Source of the DNA: Herbaspirillum sp. WKF16
Lineage (GTDB): Bacteria; Pseudomonadota; Gammaproteobacteria; Burkholderiales; Burkholderiaceae_D
Direction of reading: 5' to 3'
NCBI RefSeq assembly: GCF_028993615.1
Contig: NZ_CP118632.1
Location: 4,650,001 to 4,714,000 of the forward strand
Length of the DNA: 64,000 nt
Shown here: one piece after another, positions 53,624 through 62,210 of the stretch
Numbering within the stretch: the first letter of the stretch is position 1
How the letters are laid out: each line of letters starts with the position of its first letter
The notes under the pieces: model-generated
Seen by the model: the letters and a program-made list of their open reading frames with translations, nothing else
Database searches by the model: none
What the model was told of the DNA's origin: nothing
Program-made: the position numbers and the translations under genes

Positions 53624-54595
53624 ATGAACGGGGAACAAGGGAATCTGAAACGACGCCTGCTGCTGCAGGGCCTGGCGGCCGGCGCGCTGGCCGGCGGCGC
53701 GCCGCTGGTGCTGGCCGCGCCCGAGAAGGTGCTGCGCATCGGTTACCAGAAGTTCAACACGCTCAATATCCTCAAGGGCACCGGCAAGCTGGAGCAGGCG
53801 CTGCAGCCCCAGGGCTGGTCGGTCAAGTGGTTCGAGTTCGCCGCCGGCCCGCAGCTGACCGAAGCGCTCAACGCCAACGCCATCGATTTCGGCCACGCCG
53901 CCGATACGCCTTCGGTGTTCGCCAACGCCTCCGGCGTGAACGCGGTCTACCTGGGCGCCGAGCAGCCCTACCCCAAGGGCATCGCCATCTTCGTGGCGCA
54001 GGATTCGCCGATTCGCTCGGTGAAGGATCTGAAGGGCAAGAAGGTCGCCACCGGGCGCGGCTGGAACGTGCAGTTCCTGCTGCTCAGGGCGCTGGAGGAG
54101 GCCGGCCTGTCCTACAACGACATCGAGCCGGTCTATGTGACCAACGCCGCCGACGTGCGCGCGGCCTTCCAGTCCGGCAACGTCGACGCCGCCACGCTGT
54201 GGGATCCCTTCCTGGCCGGCCAGGAGATCAGCACCCGCCCGCGTATCCTGCGCGACGGCGCCGGGCTGTCGAACAACCGCACCTTCCATCTTGCCGTGCC
54301 GAAGTTCGTCGACCAGAACAAGGACATCGTGCGCACCCTGTTCGCCGAGCTCAGGAAGGCCAACAACTGGACCCAGTCGCACCCGCAGGAAACCGCCGAC
54401 CTGCTGGCGCCGCAGCTGGGCGTGGACGCCAAGGTATTGAAACTGGCCACCGAGCGCCGCAACTACACCACGGTGGCGGTGGATGCCGGCATCGTCGCCG
54501 AGCAGCAGCAGATCGCCGACGCCTTCCTCAAGCTGGGCCTGATCAAGAACGCCGTGCGCGTGCAGGACAAGGTCTATCCCGAGGTGCTTCTGTAA
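53624..54595 (+). CDS. Aliphatic-sulfonate-type periplasmic binding protein (SsuA-like)
   Basis: The protein has 323 residues. The signal peptide has RRLLLQGLAAGALAGGAPLV ending near VLAAPE. The mature part has RIGYQKFNTLNILKG, AIDFGHAADTPSVFANA, DLKGKKVATGRGWNVQFLLL, all of the SsuA/NMT1 class. It would bind a sulfonate or related anion in the periplasm. No permease or ATPase gene is next to it. It is followed 14 bp later by an FMN monooxygenase, a common pairing for sulfur scavenging from organosulfur compounds (inference). Confidence 0.9.
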   Translation: MNGEQGNLKRRLLLQGLAAGALAGGAPLVLAAPEKVLRIGYQKFNTLNILKGTGKLEQALQPQGWSVKWFEFAAGPQLTEALNANAIDFGHAADTPSVFANASGVNAVYLGAEQPYPKGIAIFVAQDSPIRSVKDLKGKKVATGRGWNVQFLLLRALEEAGLSYNDIEPVYVTNAADVRAAFQSGNVDAATLWDPFLAGQEISTRPRILRDGAGLSNNRTFHLAVPKFVDQNKDIVRTLFAELRKANNWTQSHPQETADLLAPQLGVDAKVLKLATERRNYTTVAVDAGIVAEQQQIADAFLKLGLIKNAVRVQDKVYPEVLL

Positions 54596-54609
54596 GGGGA
54601 TCTTCCAGC

Positions 54610-55908
54610 ATGCATCTCGCCGCCTTCCTGATCGCCGGCAACGCCGCCCACAGCCAGGCGCTGTGGCGCCACCCGGAAAGCCGCCGCGGCGGCTTCCTGG
54701 AGCTGGACTACTACCGCCACATCGCGCAGACGCTGGAACGCGGCAAGTTCGACCTGCTGTTCTTCGCCGACCGGCTGGCGGTGTCCACCCGCTACGGCGA
54801 GAGCCACCGCCACGGCATCGCCCTGGGCGACCAGGATGCGACCCGGCTCGATCCCCTGCCCCTCCTCGGCGCGCTGGCGGCGGTGACGCAAAGGATAGGC
54901 CTGGGCGCGACGCGCTCCACCACCTATTCGCAGCCCTACAGCCTGGCGCGCGAGTTCGCCACGCTGGACCATCTCTCGGGCGGACGCGCGGCCTGGAACG
55001 TGGTGACCTCGGTCAACCAGGGCGAGGCCGATAATTTCGGCCTGAAGCAAACCCTGCCGCACGACGTGCGCTACGACCGCGCCGACGAATTTCTCGACGT
55101 CACGCACAAGCTGTGGCGCAGCTGGCAGGCCGATGCGCTGCGGCTGGACGACGACGGCCGCTACGCCGATGCCGGCCTGGTTGCAGCCGTCGACCACCAT
55201 GGCGCGCACTTCAGCGTGCGCGGCCCGCTCAATATCCCCGCCACGCCGCAGGGCAGCCCGGTGATCATCCAGGCCGGCTCGTCGGATCGCGGCCAGGATT
55301 TCGCCGCGCGCTGGGCCGAGGTGGTGTTCAACATCCAGCCCGACCTGGCGCGCCTGCAGCGCTTCCATGCCGACCTCAAGGGCCGCGCGGAGAAATTCGG
55401 GCGACGTACGCAAGACATCAAGATCCTCTCGGCCGTGATGCCCTTCGTCGGCCAGTCGCGCGCGCATGCCGAGGAGCTGCGCGCGCAGGCCAACGCGCTG
55501 GCCGATCCGCTGGTGGGCCTGTCCACCCTGTCGAGCCACATGAACGTGGACTTCTCCGCCTACCCGCTGGACGCGCCCATCGGCGACGTGCAGGTGAGCG
55601 GTATCCAGGGCCTGTTCAAGTTGCTGCGGGAGATTTCGGCGGAACGCCGGCTGACGCTGGCCGACGCTGGCCGGCTCTACGCCCAGGGCGTGCTCACGCC
55701 GCAGGTGGCGGGCACTGCCGCCGATGTCGCCGACTGGCTGGAGGACATCGTCGCGCAGGGCGGCGCCGACGGCTTCGTGATCTCGCCCTCGCACCTGCCG
55801 CACGGCTTCGACGACTTCGTCGACGGCGTGGTGCCGGAGCTCCAGAGGCGCGGCTCGTTCCGCCGGGATTACGCCGGGCGGCACCTGCGGGAACACCTGT
55901 CGGCGTAA
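54610..55908 (+). CDS. FMNH2-dependent monooxygenase, NtaA/DszA/SnaA type
   Basis: The protein has 432 residues, a luciferase-like TIM barrel. MHLAAFLIAGNAAHSQALWR, FDLLFFADRLAVS, LGATRSTTYSQPYSLAREFA, and SGGRAAWNVVTSVNQGEADN are typical of the DszA/NtaA family. It uses reduced FMN supplied by a separate reductase, which is not encoded here. It probably cleaves a C-S or C-N bond in a compound bound by the preceding protein. Starts at 54610, 14 bp after the preceding stop. A 1694-residue frame reading back into the SNF2 gene is not a real extension. Confidence 0.93.
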   Translation: MHLAAFLIAGNAAHSQALWRHPESRRGGFLELDYYRHIAQTLERGKFDLLFFADRLAVSTRYGESHRHGIALGDQDATRLDPLPLLGALAAVTQRIGLGATRSTTYSQPYSLAREFATLDHLSGGRAAWNVVTSVNQGEADNFGLKQTLPHDVRYDRADEFLDVTHKLWRSWQADALRLDDDGRYADAGLVAAVDHHGAHFSVRGPLNIPATPQGSPVIIQAGSSDRGQDFAARWAEVVFNIQPDLARLQRFHADLKGRAEKFGRRTQDIKILSAVMPFVGQSRAHAEELRAQANALADPLVGLSTLSSHMNVDFSAYPLDAPIGDVQVSGIQGLFKLLREISAERRLTLADAGRLYAQGVLTPQVAGTAADVADWLEDIVAQGGADGFVISPSHLPHGFDDFVDGVVPELQRRGSFRRDYAGRHLREHLSA

Positions 55909-55974
55909 AGATCGCGGCAGGGCGCGGCCGGATCCGTTACCATCGGTGACGATCACACGACCATTCGAGCTTCC

Positions 55975-56505
55975 ATGCCCACCGCCCTGCTCATCATCGA
56001 CGTACAGCACGCCCTGTGCACCGGCCCGCACGCCGTGGCCGAGGCCGAGCGCACCATCGCCAACATCAACCTGCTGTCGCAACGGGCGCGCGCCGCGCGG
56101 GCGCCGGTGATCGTGGTCCAGCACGAGGATGACGGCGCCATGGCGCACGGCAACGACGGCTGGCAGCTGGCGGCCGGGCTGCAGACCACGCCGCAGGACG
56201 TGCCGCTGCGCAAGCGCGGCTCCGACGCCTACCATCACACCGACCTGCAATCGATGCTGAAGATGCGGCACATCTCGCAACTGGTGGTGTGCGGCATGCA
56301 GACCGATTTCTGTGTTGAATCGACGGTGCGCCGCTCGCTGGCGCTGGGCTATCCGGTCACGCTGGCGCAGGACGGCCACACCACCACCGACAACGGCGTG
56401 CTGCAGGCGGCGCAGATCGTGGCGCACCACAACGCCACGCTGTCCCGTCTGGGTTCCTACGGCGTGCGCGCCACCCTGGCGGCGGCGCGCGACATCGTCT
56501 TCTGA
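55975..56505 (+). CDS. Isochorismatase-family cysteine hydrolase
   Basis: The protein has 176 residues, the compact form of the family. The catalytic triad is Asp9 in LLIIDVQHAL, Lys80 in PLRKRGSDAYHHTD, and Cys113 in VCGMQTDFCVEST. It hydrolyses an amide or vinyl ether; the substrate is not fixed. It is 66 bp after the monooxygenase and may share its transcript, since such hydrolases sometimes act on products of DszA-like enzymes (inference). It converges with the DadA-like gene. Confidence 0.88.
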   Translation: MPTALLIIDVQHALCTGPHAVAEAERTIANINLLSQRARAARAPVIVVQHEDDGAMAHGNDGWQLAAGLQTTPQDVPLRKRGSDAYHHTDLQSMLKMRHISQLVVCGMQTDFCVESTVRRSLALGYPVTLAQDGHTTTDNGVLQAAQIVAHHNATLSRLGSYGVRATLAAARDIVF

Positions 56506-56509
56506 AGGA

Positions 56510-57796
56510 TCAGAAACGCTGCGGGCTGAACGGCGCCAGGTCGATCTCGGGCGCCTGGCCCGCCAGCAGCTGCGCCGCGATGCGGCCGGTGCGCGCCGAG
56601 CAGCCCAGGCCGATGTGACCGTGGCCATAGGCGTGCACGATATCGCGGCTGGCGGCGGCATAGCCGATGCAGGGCATGCCGTCCGGCGTGCTGGGGCGGC
56701 GTCCCAGCCAGAACTTCACATCCTGCGCCGGCAGCTCGCGCGGCAATCCGGGAAACAGCTTCTGCGCGATGTCGCGCATGATCTCGCCGCGCCGCCAGTC
56801 GGGCGCCGCCTCGAAGGAGGCGAACTCGACCTGGCCGGCGATGCGCAGGCCGCCTTCCATCTGGGTCGCGATGACCTTGAATTCGGAGACCATCATCGGC
56901 GTATGCGCGGTGGCCTGCAGTGCGTGGCCGGCGATGGTGGCGTGGTAGCCGCGCTCGCTCTCCAATTGCACGCGGTCGCCGGCCTGCGCCGCCAACTGCC
57001 TGGAGCGCGCGCCGGCGCAGATCACCGCGGCGTCGCAGGCGATCTCGCCGTCTTGCGTGCGCACCGCCTTGAGCCGTCCCTGTTCGATGCGAAAACCGGT
57101 GGCGCGGCCCTGCACGCGACGCGCGCCGCGGGCGCGCGCATAGGCGTCCAGCGCCTGCATGTAGGCGCCGGGATCCTTGCAGTGCCCGGCCTCGTCCACG
57201 TGCACGGCAAAACCGAATTGCGCGTCGAGATCGGGCTCGCGCCGGCGCAGCTCCTCGCCTTCGATCTCGGTCCACCGGATGCCGAGCTCGCGGCGCACGC
57301 TCCAGCCGAAGGCGTCGTTCTCGAAATGCCGGCGCGAGCGGTAAACATGCAGCACGCCGGATGTATCGATCAGGTGGCCTGCGCCGGCGCGCTGCGCCAC
57401 CTCCTGGTGCAGCAGGCGCGCATCCGCCACCAGCGTGCGCAGCGCCTTCGCCGTGGCGCGGATGCGCTCGCGCCGCGCGCCGGCAAGGTTGCGCAGCAGC
57501 CAGGGCGCGAGGCCGGGCAGGTAGCGCCAGCGAATGGAAAGCGGCCCCAGCGGATCCATCAGGTAGCCCGGCACCTTCTTCCACATCCCCGGCTCCACCG
57601 GCGGGATCACCGAATGCGACGACAGCCAGCCGGCGTTGCCGTAGCTGGACGCCTCTTCGCTGCCGGCCTCGTTGAAGTCGAGGATGCTCACCTGCAAGCC
57701 CTGGTCGAGCGCGTGGATGGCGCTCATCAGGCCGACGGCGCCGCCGCCGATGATGACTGCGTGGCGGGGGAAGGAGAATTCGGATGAGCTGGGCAT
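56510..57796 (-). CDS. DadA-like FAD-dependent D-amino-acid dehydrogenase/oxidoreductase
   Basis: The protein has 428 residues. The FAD motif is AVIIGGGAVGLMSAIHALDQ near residue 12, then GSEEASSYGNAGWLSSHSVI. The C-terminal part has WLGRRPSTPDGMPCIG, AYGHGHIGLGCSARTG, matching DadA and related DAO dehydrogenases. It would oxidise a D-amino acid or N-substituted glycine at the inner membrane. The ATG at 57796 starts near the FAD motif; the in-frame extension is rejected. No alanine racemase or dadX gene is adjacent, so the substrate stays open. Confidence 0.88.
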   Translation of the reverse strand: MPSSSEFSFPRHAVIIGGGAVGLMSAIHALDQGLQVSILDFNEAGSEEASSYGNAGWLSSHSVIPPVEPGMWKKVPGYLMDPLGPLSIRWRYLPGLAPWLLRNLAGARRERIRATAKALRTLVADARLLHQEVAQRAGAGHLIDTSGVLHVYRSRRHFENDAFGWSVRRELGIRWTEIEGEELRRREPDLDAQFGFAVHVDEAGHCKDPGAYMQALDAYARARGARRVQGRATGFRIEQGRLKAVRTQDGEIACDAAVICAGARSRQLAAQAGDRVQLESERGYHATIAGHALQATAHTPMMVSEFKVIATQMEGGLRIAGQVEFASFEAAPDWRRGEIMRDIAQKLFPGLPRELPAQDVKFWLGRRPSTPDGMPCIGYAAASRDIVHAYGHGHIGLGCSARTGRIAAQLLAGQAPEIDLAPFSPQRF

Positions 57797-57942
57797 GGCA
57801 AGGCGTGAAAGACGTGGGCGCTGAAAAGGGAATGATAACGTTACCTCTTCATTCCGGCCATCGCGCATCGATCGCGGCCCATTGACCACGCCCGCGCGCG
57901 CCCCCTATGATCGCTCTTCCCACTACAACAGGAGACCGAAGC

Positions 57943-58335
57943 ATGATCGACCACACCGGCGTCATCGTCAGCGACTTCGACAAGAGCAAGGCTTTCTACC
58001 AGGCGGCGCTGGCCCCCATCGGCTATACGCTGATCATGGAATTCCCGGCCGCCGTCACCGGCCACACCGACGTCGCCGGTTTCGGCGAGAACGGCAAGCC
58101 CGACTTCTGGATCAGCCGCGGTACGCCCAACCAGCCGCCCATGCACGTGGCCTTCCGCGTCGAGCAGCGCGCGCCGGTCGATGCCTTCCATGCCGCCGCG
58201 CTGGGCGCCGACGGGCGCGACAACGGCGGCCCCGGCATCCGCGCGCATTTCCATCCCGACTACTACGGCGCCTTCGTGCTGGATCCGGATGGGCATAATA
58301 TCGAAGTGGTCTGCCACAATCCCGCGGCGGCCTGA
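57943..58335 (+). CDS. VOC-superfamily glyoxalase-like protein
   Basis: The protein has 130 residues, one VOC domain. MIDHTGVIVSDFDKSKAFYQ at the start and FVLDPDGHNIEVVCH at the end are the classic metal-site strands; His4 and a Glu (IEVV) are candidate ligands. HVAFRVEQRAPVDAFHAAAL in the middle is typical of glyoxalase-like members. The ATG at 57943 has GGAGACCGAAGC upstream. The next gene (SRPBCC) begins 18 bp after its stop, so the two are likely cotranscribed. Confidence 0.87.
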   Translation: MIDHTGVIVSDFDKSKAFYQAALAPIGYTLIMEFPAAVTGHTDVAGFGENGKPDFWISRGTPNQPPMHVAFRVEQRAPVDAFHAAALGADGRDNGGPGIRAHFHPDYYGAFVLDPDGHNIEVVCHNPAAA

Positions 58336-58353
58336 TTCCCCGGAGGAGACACC

Positions 58354-58809
58354 ATGAGCACTCCCAACACCGTGCGCCTGCACCGCGTGCTGCGCGCCAA
58401 ACCCGAGCGCGTCTACCGCGCCTTCCTCGATCCCGACGCGATGGTGAAGTGGCTGCCGCCGCACGGCTTCACCGGCCGCGTGCATCACATGGACGCGCGC
58501 GTGGGCGGTTCGCACAAGATGTCCTTCACCAACTTCAGCACCGGCAGCTCGCACTCCTTCGGCGGCACCTACGTCGAACTGACGCCCAATGAGCGCATCG
58601 TCTACACCGACAAGTTCGACGACCCCAACCTGCCGGGCGAGATGAAGGTGACCGTCAGCATCCGCGCCACGCTGGTGGGCAGCGAGCTGGAGGTGGTGCA
58701 GGAAGGCATACCGCCGATGATCCCGCTGGAGTTCTGCTACGCCGGCTGGCAAGAGTCGCTGCAGCTGCTGGCGCAGCTGGTGGATCCGGAGATTCCCGAC
58801 GGCGCCTGA
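58354..58809 (+). CDS. SRPBCC/AHSA1-type protein
   Basis: The protein has 151 residues. VRLHRVLRAKPERVYRAFLD at the start and AGWQESLQLLAQLVDPEIPD at the C-terminus are the usual strand-helix outline of the AHSA1/START-like fold, which binds a hydrophobic ligand. The middle has GRVHHMDARVGGSHKMSFTN. GGAGGAGACACC precedes the ATG at 58354. The ligand and role are unknown. It is cotranscribed with the VOC gene and followed by a bidirectional terminator. Confidence 0.9.
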   Translation: MSTPNTVRLHRVLRAKPERVYRAFLDPDAMVKWLPPHGFTGRVHHMDARVGGSHKMSFTNFSTGSSHSFGGTYVELTPNERIVYTDKFDDPNLPGEMKVTVSIRATLVGSELEVVQEGIPPMIPLEFCYAGWQESLQLLAQLVDPEIPDGA

Positions 58810-58837
58810 GGCCCGGCCTCATCGTCGTCCACGTAAA

Positions 58838-58867
58838 AAAACAGGCGCCGATACCGGCGCCTGTTTT
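58838..58867. terminator. Bidirectional intrinsic terminator
   Basis: AAAACAGGCGCCG, loop ATAC, CGGCGCCTGTTTT make a perfect 13-bp stem with A and T tracts, between the converging SRPBCC gene and the porin gene. Confidence 0.9.
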
Positions 58868-58907
58868 CATTGAAGCGCAAGCTGCGCGATTCGCAAGGCC
58901 ATGCACA

Positions 58908-60023
58908 TCAGAAGCGGTGACGCAGCCCCAGGCGCACCACGTTCTGCGACACGTCGCCGGTCGGCGAGTTGGTGTAGGAGCCGTTGACCACGCCCGGGTT
59001 GTTGGTGTCCTTGGCGCGCTGGTTGGCGTACATGGCGTACACGTCGGTGCGCTTGGACAGGTAGTAGTCCACGCCGAGGTTGATCTGCGTGGTCGAGCCG
59101 GTAGTGGCGCCGGCGCCCGCGCGTTTGAAGTTGGTGCGATCGTAGATCACGCCGCCCATCACGTGCAGGTTGGAGGTCAGGGAATAGTCCACGCCCAGGT
59201 CGATGATGTTGGCCTTGTTGCCGAAGGTGCTGTTGTTGACCAGGCCGGTGGTCGCCACGGCGGCCAGCGAGGGTTGCCTGACCTGCGACCAGGTGCCGTA
59301 CAGCTTGGCCGGGCCGAACTGGTAGCTGGAACCGATGGTGAAGGTCTTCAGGCCGGTGTCGCCCGGCTGGCCGGTACCGGCGGCGGCCGACAACTTGCTC
59401 TGGTAGTAACCGGCGCCGATGCCGAACGGGCCATTGGCGTAGTTGCCGGCGATGCCGAAGGCCTGTCCGGCCGAGGTCTTGCCCGCGATCTCGCCGAAGC
59501 CGTAGAACAGGCTGCCGGTGAAGCCGCCGTAGCTGGCCGAATCGAAGCGCACCGAATTGTCGGTGCGCGCGCCGCCGGCGATGCGGTCGAGGTTGTTGAA
59601 ATGGGCGCCCTTGATGCCATTGGAGCCGAACACGCCCACCGAAGCGTATTTGGAGCCGATGTCTTCCAGGTAGTCGGTCTGGCGACCGATGGTCACCGTG
59701 CCGAACGGGCCGGAAAGGCCGACCACCGACTTGCGATCGAACAGGACGCCGGCGGTGCTCATGCCGCCGGTGTCGTTGGCGAAACCGTTCTCGACGTTGA
59801 AGATTGCCGACAGCCCGCCGCCGAGGTCTTCCGTGCCCTTGAAGCCGATGCGCGAGGCCGCCTGGTCGCCGGAGTCGACGCTGAAGCGGCTGCCGTTGTT
59901 GGCGCCGACCTTGCTGGTGTAGGTGATGCCGGTGTCGATCAGGCCGTAGACGGTGACGCTGGACTGCGCCCAGGCGCCGCCGGTTGCGGCCAGGGCGGCC
60001 AGGGCAAATGCTGTTTTTTTCAT
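58908..60023 (-). CDS. Gram-negative trimeric porin, Burkholderiales type
   Basis: The protein has 371 residues. The signal peptide MKKTAFALAALAATGGAWAQ leads to the hallmark SSVTVYGLIDTGITYTSKVG. The constriction-loop region has RKSVVGLSGPFGTVTIGRQT, and the barrel ends VVRLGLRHRF with the terminal Phe. It is a general diffusion porin of the outer membrane. The ATG at 60023 has AGGGGACACC upstream; a longer in-frame start is rejected because it precedes the signal sequence. It is a strong marker of beta-proteobacterial origin. Confidence 0.96.
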   Translation of the reverse strand: MKKTAFALAALAATGGAWAQSSVTVYGLIDTGITYTSKVGANNGSRFSVDSGDQAASRIGFKGTEDLGGGLSAIFNVENGFANDTGGMSTAGVLFDRKSVVGLSGPFGTVTIGRQTDYLEDIGSKYASVGVFGSNGIKGAHFNNLDRIAGGARTDNSVRFDSASYGGFTGSLFYGFGEIAGKTSAGQAFGIAGNYANGPFGIGAGYYQSKLSAAAGTGQPGDTGLKTFTIGSSYQFGPAKLYGTWSQVRQPSLAAVATTGLVNNSTFGNKANIIDLGVDYSLTSNLHVMGGVIYDRTNFKRAGAGATTGSTTQINLGVDYYLSKRTDVYAMYANQRAKDTNNPGVVNGSYTNSPTGDVSQNVVRLGLRHRF

Positions 60024-60598
60024 GGTGTCCCCTGAATGTGGATAGGATGGGTTAGGGTTGGTTTTCTCGTCCGATCGCTTTCCGCCCGCGGCAGGCCTGC
60101 CGGGGCGGACATCCTCGGCATCGCTTGGGACGATCCCTTGGTGGAAGGCGGGGCGCGCTGTGTAGTTGTTGGACGCGCATCGGACATGCCATGAACCGCA
60201 TCTCAGGCGCATTGGATTATTGATGGCAAATGCGACGCATGGCGTTTCCCGCTGCGCAAGAATACTGAAACTCGCAGCGGCGATAACTACGTGATTCCCC
60301 CTATGCCGCAACAGCTTCGGATATCCGCTATTGACGCCGATGAGAAAGCCGAACAACGCCCTCCCTTGTCATCGCTAGAAATATTTCTTCCCTCGTATTG
60401 AATAACAGCCATCAAGACGGCTTTTCCGCGTCTTCTGCCGTGCCCCACGCAAGGCATCGCTAAGCTCCCGCCCGGCTATGGCATCGATCTCCCGCAGCCC
60501 GACCGAACGCGGGCGATGGCAAGGTCGTCCATGGTTCCGCAGGGAAGGCCGGGCCTTCCTTCTTCATTCAATACGACTCTTCGAAAGATACATTTCCA
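60024..60598. other. 575-bp intergenic region, no gene
   Basis: No coding frame is supported. The segment separates the minus-strand porin and the plus-strand beta-barrel gene and is AT-richer at 60280-60420. It should hold both promoters, but I cannot assign clean -35/-10 elements. No long inverted repeat was seen. Confidence 0.5.
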
Positions 60599-61192
60599 GT
60601 GCGCACCTCTCCCCTGATCCTTGCAGCCGTGCTGGCTGCTTCCGCTTCCGCCTTCGCCCACGCCGCCGATGCAGGCTCCCCCTGGTACATGGGCGCAAGC
60701 GCGGGCTATGCCCAAAACAAGGTGAGCAACATGGTCTTCCCTGCCAAGGCATCCACCAAGGACGGCGGAACCGGCTTCAAACTCTATGGCGGCTATCAAT
60801 TTTCCCGCCATCTTGCCGCCGAGCTGGAGTATGTCCACTTCGGAAACTATCGTATGGAATCACCCACGATCAATACCACGAGCAAGTCTTCCGGGCTGGG
60901 GCTGAGCGCGGTGGGAATATTGCCGCTGTCATCGGACTTCTCCCTGCTCGGCAAGCTCGGCGCCATGGCGAAGTTCACCAAGGCCAGAGAGACCTACTCC
61001 TTTGACAATGATGTCTACACCCAGAATTCCACCCGGATCGTGCCGATGCTGGGGGTAGCCGCCGAATACAGGTTCACGCCTGCGCTGGCATTGCGCGCCG
61101 AGTATCAATACGTGGGCAGATCGACGGTGGGAGAAAACAATTCGAAGCTGGAGAACAGCCTGATGTCGGCCGGCCTGCGCTACAACTTCTGA
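60599..61192 (+). CDS. Small outer-membrane beta-barrel protein
   Basis: The protein has 197 residues. The signal peptide LILAAVLAASASAFAHAADA is followed by alternating strands ending in MSAGLRYNF, the usual C-terminal Phe. WYMGASAGYAQNKVSN and FKLYGGYQFSRHLAAELEYV outline an OmpA/OmpW-like eight-stranded barrel without a peptidoglycan domain. The GTG start at 60599 is unusual but starts the signal peptide directly. Ligand unknown. It converges with the ABC operon across a terminator. Confidence 0.8.
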   Translation: MRTSPLILAAVLAASASAFAHAADAGSPWYMGASAGYAQNKVSNMVFPAKASTKDGGTGFKLYGGYQFSRHLAAELEYVHFGNYRMESPTINTTSKSSGLGLSAVGILPLSSDFSLLGKLGAMAKFTKARETYSFDNDVYTQNSTRIVPMLGVAAEYRFTPALALRAEYQYVGRSTVGENNSKLENSLMSAGLRYNF

Positions 61193-61234
61193 CGCTCCCC
61201 GGCCCATCCCTCGCCGTACGCTTCCCAAAAAAAA

Positions 61235-61256
61235 GCCGGCTGAGCAATCAGCCGGC
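61235..61256 (-). terminator. Intrinsic terminator of the polar amino-acid ABC operon
   Basis: On the minus strand GCCGGCTGA, loop TTGC, TCAGCCGGC is followed by eight T residues (61227-61234). It lies 70 bp after the stop of the binding-protein gene, the last gene of that operon. Confidence 0.85.
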
Positions 61257-61325
61257 AATCGGGTGTGGAGATGGAGCAAACAAACCCGGCGCGGGTCCTC
61301 CGCGCCGGGGCACTACCGGTAAAAC

Positions 61326-62123
61326 TTACTGCACGTTCTGCACCGACGCCGGCAGGTCGCGGCCGTGGTGCTTCTTGTACATGGCGTTGAGCTTGCCGTT
61401 CTTCATGTTGGTCTTGACCCAGTTGTCGATCCAGTCCTTCAGGCGCGGCTGGTTCTTGTTGAGCGCGATGCCCAGGTCGAAGACCTTTTGCTCGAACTTC
61501 AGCTCCAGGTTCTTGCCCGGCGCCTTCTTCTGCATTTCCTGCAGGTTGGACGGGGTGCTGGAGAACACTTCCACCTGGCCGGTCACCATCGAGGTGATCA
61601 GGGTAGCGTCGTCTTCATAGCGCACGATCTCGGCGTCCTTGGCCTGCTGCGTGGTCAGGGTGTCGTTGACGGTGGCGCGGGTCAGGCCGATGCGCTTGCC
61701 GGCGAGGTCCGGATAGTCCTTGATCTGGATGTTCTTGGGGCCGCCGACGATGATGCTGATGACGGCGTAGGGGATCGAGAAGTCGATCACCTTCTGGCGC
61801 TCCGGCGTGATCGACAGGTCGGCCACCACGATGTCGGCGCGGTTGGCTTGCAGGGTCGGCACGCGCGCGGCGTTGGTCACCGAGACGATTTCCAGCTGCA
61901 CTCCCAGGTCCTGGGCCAGCTGCTTGGCGGTATCGACGTCGGAGCCGGCCGGTTGCAGCTTGTCGTCGGCGTAGCTGAACAGCGGCGTGCCCATGGCGAT
62001 GGCGACGCGGATCTTGCCGGCCTTCTTGATGTCGTCCAGTTGATCGGCCATGGCGGAATGGGCGAAGGCGCCGAACATCAGCGCGGCGATGCAGGTACGG
62101 GTAAAGGCTTTCTTGAGTTGCAT
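61326..62123 (-). CDS. Polar amino-acid ABC transporter, periplasmic binding protein
   Basis: The protein has 265 residues. The signal peptide TCIAALMFGAFAHSAMA is followed by DDIKKAGKIRVAIAMGTPLF, ADIVVADLSITPERQKVIDF and LAGKRIGLTRATVNDTLTTQ, and ends WIDNWVKTNMKNGKL. This is the periplasmic glutamine/cystine-type fold. It is the last gene of the importer operon, 87 bp after the ATPase. The orphan copy at 49858 is a close paralogue with the same C-terminal WIDNWV-NMKNG pattern. Confidence 0.94.
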   Translation of the reverse strand: MQLKKAFTRTCIAALMFGAFAHSAMADQLDDIKKAGKIRVAIAMGTPLFSYADDKLQPAGSDVDTAKQLAQDLGVQLEIVSVTNAARVPTLQANRADIVVADLSITPERQKVIDFSIPYAVISIIVGGPKNIQIKDYPDLAGKRIGLTRATVNDTLTTQQAKDAEIVRYEDDATLITSMVTGQVEVFSSTPSNLQEMQKKAPGKNLELKFEQKVFDLGIALNKNQPRLKDWIDNWVKTNMKNGKLNAMYKKHHGRDLPASVQNVQ

Positions 62124-62210
62124 GGTAGGTCTCCGTTCTTGTGTCGATGGGTGCTTCTTCTTGTGTGCTGCTGGTGCCGATACTGCGTTATTGCCAAACC
62201 GATGCGCCGG

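Noticed and set aside
50824..54609. A very long open frame leading into the FMN monooxygenase
   Set aside because: It is the antisense of the SNF2 helicase plus a shifted frame of the binding-protein gene; the true monooxygenase starts at 54610.
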